DNA of 57,333 nucleotides from Candidatus Omnitrophota bacterium (GTDB lineage Bacteria > Hinthialibacterota > Hinthialibacteria > Hinthialibacterales > Hinthialibacteraceae): the NCBI GenBank assembly GCA_003598175.1, contig QZKN01000050.1, positions 1 through 57,333 on the forward strand, given 5' to 3'. The notes below the pieces were generated by a model that ran no database searches, was not told the origin of the DNA, and saw only the letters and a program-made list of their open reading frames with translations. The position numbers and the translations under genes are program-made. Positions 52,287 to 57,333 of this stretch are shown here, piece by piece (positions within the stretch are counted from its first letter, which is position 1; the number at the start of each line of letters is the position of its first letter).

Positions 52287-55200
52287 ATGAATTATCCGTC
52301 TTCCACATCCATTCCACCCCAATCGGTTACGGTTTGGGAACGGCTGGCGTTTTTGTTAGGCCGTTTGATCATTATTTTCGCCATGGTTTATATTCCGATC
52401 ATTTTTTATACGATGACCTGGCGTCATTATGCGGTTCCCAAAGCGGCGTCGTTTGAATATCTGGTATTCCTATTGGCTGCTTGTTGGGGAGTGATCGTTT
52501 GTGGACGCCGTTTTATTCGATCGGCCACCGCGGCGCCCGCCGCCTTCTTCTTTATGATGGTCATGATTACGAGTCTGGTGGCGGTGAACCTGACGGAATC
52601 CTGGGAAACCATTATTTTTCTGGTTGCATGCATGGTTTTTGTGGTGTTGATTCCCAAATTCCTCATCCGACTGAAGGATTTTGAGGTGTTGGCCTATCTG
52701 TTGGGAATACTCTGCATTCTGGTCGATATCTATGCGCTGGCGCAATGGTTCAATTGGGAATCTGTGTTTGCCATAACCGAACAATGGGGAATCCATCGCT
52801 ATACGCATAAGCCGGTGTCGTTCATGGGGAACGAAAATTACAGCGCCGAATTTCTCAATATTGCGACTCCCATCTGTTTTGCCATGATTTTTTGCCATTT
52901 GCGCCGACCGGCGGAATTGATTTTTTATACATTCGTTTCCTTGTTGAATGCCATCACGATGCTCTATATCGATTGCAACGCGTCGTACATGGGTTTTTTG
53001 GTTTCAATCCCTCTGATTCTGATTCTGATGAATTATTATCGGGTCCTTCCCTGGATCGTTCATTCCGGATTCATCAAAACAACCCGGCAAATCGCGGAAA
53101 AATGGTATCGGCATTTCCTGATCATCGCCATATTGATTTTGGCTGTCATGGCGACGCTTGTGGCCAGTACGCCGAACAAGGTTCGAACCAAAATGGCTAC
53201 GATGGTTTCGTGGATCGACGTGGATGGCGATAACCGTCCGGACGGCATCCCGCCCATCGTTTTCCGTCTGCAATGCATGGACGCCGCGATTCGCAACATT
53301 ATCGACGTGCCCTTTTTTGGAATCGGCGCAGGGAATTTCAAAGTACAGCATCCACGTTACGAAAACCAGCTGGAGCGCAAAGTTCTGGGAGAAGAAACTC
53401 TGGCGCGTAAGGTGCATAACGATCACCTTTATCATGCGGTGGAATATGGCGTGTTCGGATTATTCGGCTGGTATTGGTTATTTGCCGCCTGTCTTTATGC
53501 GATTTTCCGATCGTTTAAATTTCTGCGGATTCAGGATATCATCGCCGGCGTCGATTCGCTGGACGCGGGAGAGACGAGCCGTTTGAAGCGCACACTCGAT
53601 CCCTATGAGCGGGATTTTTATTTTTACCTGCAATTGGGGATACTCGGCGGGTTGGTTACGGCTATCGTCAGTTGTGCTTTCGGCCATACTTTCGTTATCG
53701 AATCGTCCGCGGTGACCTATTGGTTGATGACCGGTGTCTGTGTGGCGACGTTTCAGGTAATACGCCGATCGATGGAAGGCGTGCCCCAGCCAGTCATCGG
53801 AACCACGGAGGAGCCGTTGACGTTCACCCAGCGGTTTACTCGCTTTTTGCCCCGTCCGTTTCGTTGGCTGCTTTTCTTTGCCATGGTTCTGCCGCTAGGA
53901 GGATTCAATTTGAAACAAATGGTCGGCGAAATATGGCTGCGGCAAGGAATGTTGGCTCACGATGCGGGTCGCTATATGCTTACTTTCTATTGTTTTCAAA
54001 ATGCGCTGAAGCAATATCCATATCAAATGGAAATCTATTATATTTTGGGCCGGTATTATATTGACGCGGTGACGGAAATCGACAACGCCGCGCCATCCGG
54101 CGATCAAGGCCTGCAAAAGTTGCAGCAATTGGGATTGGATACGTTGGATCGATTAAAACTGCTTGAGTACGGAATTGTCGCGTTGCAAACCGATCTGTAT
54201 ATGAATCCCAATTATAAATGGGCGCACAACAATCTCGGCGTTTTGTACGATAAGCTTCCCAATTTCCAAATCGCGAACCGGCTATCGACCGAAGCGTACA
54301 ATCGCGTGTTTCAGATCGATCGGGAACAGATTTTTGCTCACTACAATATGGGTCTCGGTTATATGCGGAAACAGGAATTCGACAAAGCCATCGATTCTCT
54401 GGAATTGGCTCTGGTCGTGGATCCTTCCAAAACTGAAATTTATCGTTTCCTGGCGCAGTGTTTTATTCACAAAAAGGATTTGAAACGAGCCAAAGCGGCA
54501 ACTGATAAATATTATTCTCTCAACCTGCGCTCACGTATGCAACAAATCAGCGGCCGATTGCCGGAGGAAACGTTGATGCCGATCGTGAAATCGCTGGGAA
54601 CGCTCGATTTGAACGATAAATTAAGAGTCAATTTCGAAAACGAAAACCTGCCCCAAACACCGGAACAAATCGCTCAACAGGAAACCATGCAGGAAGTGAA
54701 AAAAGCTTTACAGATGAACGAACCGGAGTTATATCGACTTTACGTCACGATTGCGAATGAACTGTTTCAGAAAAAAGAAAATCGACAACAGACTCTTGAT
54801 CAGGATCCTTCGCAATTGGCTCTTGATCAAGAACAATCTCGATTGGCTCTCGATGCCATCGAAAAGGCGGAAGACGTTATTTCCGTACCGCAGGACAACG
54901 CATTTTATTGGTTGTTTGGGGATATCAGTGTATGGGCCGGTGATATTGAGAATGCGATTGAAAAGTGGGAAATGTATCTGAAACTGCAACCTGACCACGT
55001 AGATATCCGTAAAAAACTGGTCAATCTGTACATTGACAAACAAGAATTCGCTCTTGCCGCCAAGACGTTTGCCTGGATTTTACAGAACACCAATGCCACA
55101 TGGGCGGATTACCTCAGTTATGGGCGCATCGCTCTTTCAGCGGGAACGACCTGGGCGCAAGCGTTTGAATACTTCAAAAAATCAGTGGAGTTGGGAGGAG

Positions 55201-55379
55201 ACGAAGCTCGTAAAATTCTACAGCAGGATGCCGCGTCGCCTTTTCTCCACGATATTTATGTACAGGATCCGAACTTTCAGGAACTTCTCGGGCCAAACTT
55301 CAGGCCCTCCGTTCCATCGGATCAGGAATTACAGGAAACGACCCCTGACGCTGTTGATTTGCCGGACAATCAAAATTGA
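52287..55379 (+). CDS. O-antigen ligase-like membrane protein with TPR domain
   Basis: This 1030-residue protein has about ten to twelve membrane helices (residues about 20-500). The Wzy_C/WaaL-type features are present: MGNENYSAEFLNIATPICF near 181 and, after the large periplasmic loop, LARKVHNDHLYHAVEYGVFG near 375, where the histidine is typically essential. The soluble C-terminal half (about 560-1000) is built of TPR helices (WAHNNLGVLYDKLPN, AHYNMGLGYMRKQEFDKAID, GDIENAIEKWEMYLKLQPD). It probably polymerises or ligates a surface glycan, with the TPR region recruiting partners. It heads an operon-like run with the GT4 gene 48 bases downstream and a lipoprotein gene. Confidence 0.8.
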   Translation: MNYPSSTSIPPQSVTVWERLAFLLGRLIIIFAMVYIPIIFYTMTWRHYAVPKAASFEYLVFLLAACWGVIVCGRRFIRSATAAPAAFFFMMVMITSLVAVNLTESWETIIFLVACMVFVVLIPKFLIRLKDFEVLAYLLGILCILVDIYALAQWFNWESVFAITEQWGIHRYTHKPVSFMGNENYSAEFLNIATPICFAMIFCHLRRPAELIFYTFVSLLNAITMLYIDCNASYMGFLVSIPLILILMNYYRVLPWIVHSGFIKTTRQIAEKWYRHFLIIAILILAVMATLVASTPNKVRTKMATMVSWIDVDGDNRPDGIPPIVFRLQCMDAAIRNIIDVPFFGIGAGNFKVQHPRYENQLERKVLGEETLARKVHNDHLYHAVEYGVFGLFGWYWLFAACLYAIFRSFKFLRIQDIIAGVDSLDAGETSRLKRTLDPYERDFYFYLQLGILGGLVTAIVSCAFGHTFVIESSAVTYWLMTGVCVATFQVIRRSMEGVPQPVIGTTEEPLTFTQRFTRFLPRPFRWLLFFAMVLPLGGFNLKQMVGEIWLRQGMLAHDAGRYMLTFYCFQNALKQYPYQMEIYYILGRYYIDAVTEIDNAAPSGDQGLQKLQQLGLDTLDRLKLLEYGIVALQTDLYMNPNYKWAHNNLGVLYDKLPNFQIANRLSTEAYNRVFQIDREQIFAHYNMGLGYMRKQEFDKAIDSLELALVVDPSKTEIYRFLAQCFIHKKDLKRAKAATDKYYSLNLRSRMQQISGRLPEETLMPIVKSLGTLDLNDKLRVNFENENLPQTPEQIAQQETMQEVKKALQMNEPELYRLYVTIANELFQKKENRQQTLDQDPSQLALDQEQSRLALDAIEKAEDVISVPQDNAFYWLFGDISVWAGDIENAIEKWEMYLKLQPDHVDIRKKLVNLYIDKQEFALAAKTFAWILQNTNATWADYLSYGRIALSAGTTWAQAFEYFKKSVELGGDEARKILQQDAASPFLHDIYVQDPNFQELLGPNFRPSVPSDQELQETTPDAVDLPDNQN

Positions 55380-55427
55380 AGAGTTGGTTCAAGAGTGACG
55401 ATGAACTCGGTATGAGTGAAAACGACC

Positions 55428-56588
55428 ATGCGAATCCTGTTTATCGGTCATAGTGGTTATGGCTATCCACATACCCGGGTTCGCTGTTATCACTTTGCCA
55501 AAATCCTTTCCACCTTGCCCGGAATGGAAACCGCCGTTCTCTCGTTTCGCGATGATTTGGCCCCGCATAAAACGGAAGCAGCCATGTATGAAAATTTGCG
55601 GGATCGGGAAAAACTCATCTTAACATTCAAAGCCATCCGCCGCCTGCTCCATCGAAACGATACGATTTTGTATATTCAGAAAGCGCATTTTCATGCCGCG
55701 GCTCCTTTTTTTCTGCATCGATTGGGATTTTGTCCGAATTACATTCTCGACTATGACGACTACGATATCCCCTTATCCAATTTCTTTTTTCGTGGGATGT
55801 TAAACCGTTTCTTTTTCGGAACCAACCGATGGGATGAGATTACGTATCGGCTCGCCCGGCGAGCTCGCGGATGTGTGGCCGCCAGCCATGCGCTGCTGGA
55901 CCTGATGCAAAAAGAGAATCCGAACGTTGTCTACATTCCCACCGGCGTCGACGATACTGTCTTTACTCCTCCCGCTCACGATCCTTCGGGTCGTCAACTG
56001 ACGTTTCTTTGGAATGGTTTGGTTTGGGGAGAACCCATTGTCCGGAACATTCTCATGATGGTCCGCGCTTTCGATTGCGCCGTGAGAGAAATGTCCGACT
56101 CCCGTCTTCTGATCGTGGGAGGAGGGGCGTCATGGGAACAGCTGAAATCACGAATAGCGGCGCACTATTCCCATTTGCCCATCGATTTTCGCGAATGGAT
56201 CCGGCCCGAACAAATGCCGGAATTACTAAAAAATGTCCATGTCGGCCTGCTTCCCGTCGAAGGGGACGATCTCTGGCTGCGTTCGAAAAGTCCGACTAAA
56301 CTGTTCGAGTACATGGCGGCCGGTTTGCCCGTCGTGGCTTCCGCGGTCGGAGAGGCGGCGCACGTACTGAGGCATTTGGAATCCGGATATCTTGCCGATC
56401 ATGAGCGCGAATTTGCGGAAGGGATGATCCGGCTGAGTCAAAATCCGTCTCTAAGAAAACAATGGGGGCAAGCGGCGAGAAATGATGTCGAAAAGAATTA
56501 TGCCTTGCCGGTTTTGGGAGAGAATCTCTTTCTTTTTCTAAAACATACGTTCCCGGAAACGGGATCCGGCGACAAGACGGGGAGGTAG
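55428..56588 (+). CDS. GT4-type glycosyltransferase
   Basis: This encodes 386 residues. The ATG at 55428 is preferred over a GTG four codons upstream because it gives the usual MRILFIGHSG start. It has the GT-B fold with a C-terminal group 1 (PF00534) domain: FLWNGLVWGE, RLLIVGGGASWEQLKSRIA, REWIRPEQMPELLKNVHVG and the sugar-nucleotide-binding SPTKLFEYMAAGLPVVASAV. The acidic E-x7-E-type motif lies in this last block. No signal peptide is present, so it is cytoplasmic or membrane-associated. It likely adds a sugar to a lipid-linked intermediate handled by the O-antigen-ligase-like neighbour. It ends 4 bases before the next gene. Confidence 0.85.
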   Translation: MRILFIGHSGYGYPHTRVRCYHFAKILSTLPGMETAVLSFRDDLAPHKTEAAMYENLRDREKLILTFKAIRRLLHRNDTILYIQKAHFHAAAPFFLHRLGFCPNYILDYDDYDIPLSNFFFRGMLNRFFFGTNRWDEITYRLARRARGCVAASHALLDLMQKENPNVVYIPTGVDDTVFTPPAHDPSGRQLTFLWNGLVWGEPIVRNILMMVRAFDCAVREMSDSRLLIVGGGASWEQLKSRIAAHYSHLPIDFREWIRPEQMPELLKNVHVGLLPVEGDDLWLRSKSPTKLFEYMAAGLPVVASAVGEAAHVLRHLESGYLADHEREFAEGMIRLSQNPSLRKQWGQAARNDVEKNYALPVLGENLFLFLKHTFPETGSGDKTGR

Positions 56589-56592
56589 AATG

Positions 56593-57333
56593 ATGATTCA
56601 CAAGATTTTTCCGAGCAGAAAACATGCTTTACATTCATGGAATTTTGTCATGTTTCGATTCGCCATGTTGAGTCTGCTATTTATGATGATCGCCGCCGGA
56701 TGCAGTCAGGTGGAACGCCGGGATGATCAATACTCGATTTCGCAAGAACCACAACGGATCGTTCCCGTAGAAATGCCGCCCTCGTCTGATATTGATATCG
56801 CGCCATCGGAATCTACCCTATCTCCGAAAAAAGAACCGGAAACGGAATTCGGGATTCGGCTTACTCGCGCCGATCGATATTCCGTAAATTCCATCCTGGA
56901 GAAAGTATTGGAATATGGCATAACCCACGTTCAGCTGGGGGGCGAATTGATCACGACGGTCGATGATTTGATTCTCAATCCGGAAAAGAAAGCTTTTGTT
57001 GAAGCGATTTCCCGCAGAAACCAAAGCATGGGAATCCACACGTACATATGGAGCAGTGAGCTGAACCTGGAAGGACGGACATTCCATTTCAATTGGACGG
57101 CGCCGCTGGTAGTCGCTCGGCAATCCGCTTACAGAAGCGTCTTGCAGGCGGTTCCGGAAATCGATGGCGTCGTGCTTAATTTTGAGAATGCATTCCTGAA
57201 GCCTTGGGAAGCGGTGATTCCCGCGGGACTGCCGCCATTTTCTTCACGGGAACGAATCCGTTTCGTGATCGATATGGTGCGCTCCGTCGTAGTGGATGAA
57301 ATGGGAAAAAGGCTGCTCGTGTATGCCGGAACC
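56593..57333 (+). CDS. Lipoprotein with TIM-barrel-like domain (partial)
   Basis: This gene runs off the right edge; 247 codons are visible. Two adjacent ATGs occur; the one at 56593 is six bases after GGAGGT, which overlaps the stop of the glycosyltransferase gene. A signal with a lipobox (FMMIAAGC, Cys37) is followed by a low-complexity region to about residue 85. Then comes an alpha/beta domain (VLEYGITHVQLGGELIT, then MGIHTYIWSSELNLEG, then DGVVLNFENAF) that looks like a TIM-barrel hydrolase such as those of the DUF4434/glycosidase type. I cannot name the family. Its place in the polysaccharide operon fits a surface-attached sugar-active enzyme. Confidence 0.7.
   Translation, partial: MIHKIFPSRKHALHSWNFVMFRFAMLSLLFMMIAAGCSQVERRDDQYSISQEPQRIVPVEMPPSSDIDIAPSESTLSPKKEPETEFGIRLTRADRYSVNSILEKVLEYGITHVQLGGELITTVDDLILNPEKKAFVEAISRRNQSMGIHTYIWSSELNLEGRTFHFNWTAPLVVARQSAYRSVLQAVPEIDGVVLNFENAFLKPWEAVIPAGLPPFSSRERIRFVIDMVRSVVVDEMGKRLLVYAGT

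Overview
The window (about 57 kb) reads as chromosomal DNA of an uncultured-type, diderm (Gram-negative-like) bacterium. Lipoproteins carry classical lipoboxes, there is a periplasmic PpiD-like foldase, a Tat substrate, a type IV pilin pair, and a secreted protein with a Thr-Pro-rich linker and a C-terminal dockerin half-repeat. Together with many secreted glycosidase-like proteins and TIR/FGE fusions, this style is common in Sumerlaeota, Hydrogenedentota and Planctomycetota-type genomes. The phylum assignment is an inference and weak. Housekeeping genes (holB, tRNA-Asn, priA, tilS, mgtE, aroQ) are scattered among accessory genes. I see no rRNA, CRISPR array, prophage or insertion sequence.

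Layout. 1-3.1 kb: two minus-strand TIR/FGE-sulfatase-fold fusion genes (the first runs off the left edge) enclosing a plus-strand pair made of an unknown small protein and an XRE regulator. 3.2-6.5 kb: two exported proteins of unknown function, a nucleoside-symporter-type MFS permease and a 50-residue DUF5989 protein. 6.7-9.5 kb: DNA polymerase III delta' facing a secreted M15-type peptidase, then tRNA-Asn closed by a perfect 52-bp palindrome. 9.6-11.1 kb: two tandem pilin paralogues preceded by a promoter-terminator unit that may make a small RNA. 11.7-24 kb: carbohydrate genes (a Tat-exported isomerase-like TIM barrel, a polysaccharide deacetylase, a DUF6259-like hydrolase, a LarA-type racemase, an SDR and a DUF5060/GH5-like hydrolase), interrupted by an Rpn-family nuclease gene with an in-frame stop.

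24-38 kb: a PpiD-like isomerase, then two very large glycosyltransferase-39-type membrane proteins fused to beta-propellers (one at the N-terminus, one at the C-terminus and additionally carrying DUF2298). Between them lie two nucleotidyltransferase/HEPN toxin-antitoxin modules, one with a decayed HEPN gene. 38.3-43.1 kb: a ribose-type ABC importer (binding lipoprotein, double ATPase, permease) followed by an HpaI-type aldolase with a signal peptide. 43.3-49.7 kb: priA, the dockerin protein, tilS and mgtE. 49.8-57.3 kb: a surface-polysaccharide region with two O-antigen-ligase-like/TPR membrane proteins around aroQ, a GT4 glycosyltransferase and the start of a lipoprotein that runs off the right edge.

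The most unusual items are the paired TIR/FGE-fold proteins with a degenerate second TIR, the mirror-image propeller-glycosyltransferase pair, the terminated transcript in front of the pilins, the decayed HEPN/MNT tandem, and a small family of intergenic palindromes with three-base TCC/GGA loops.
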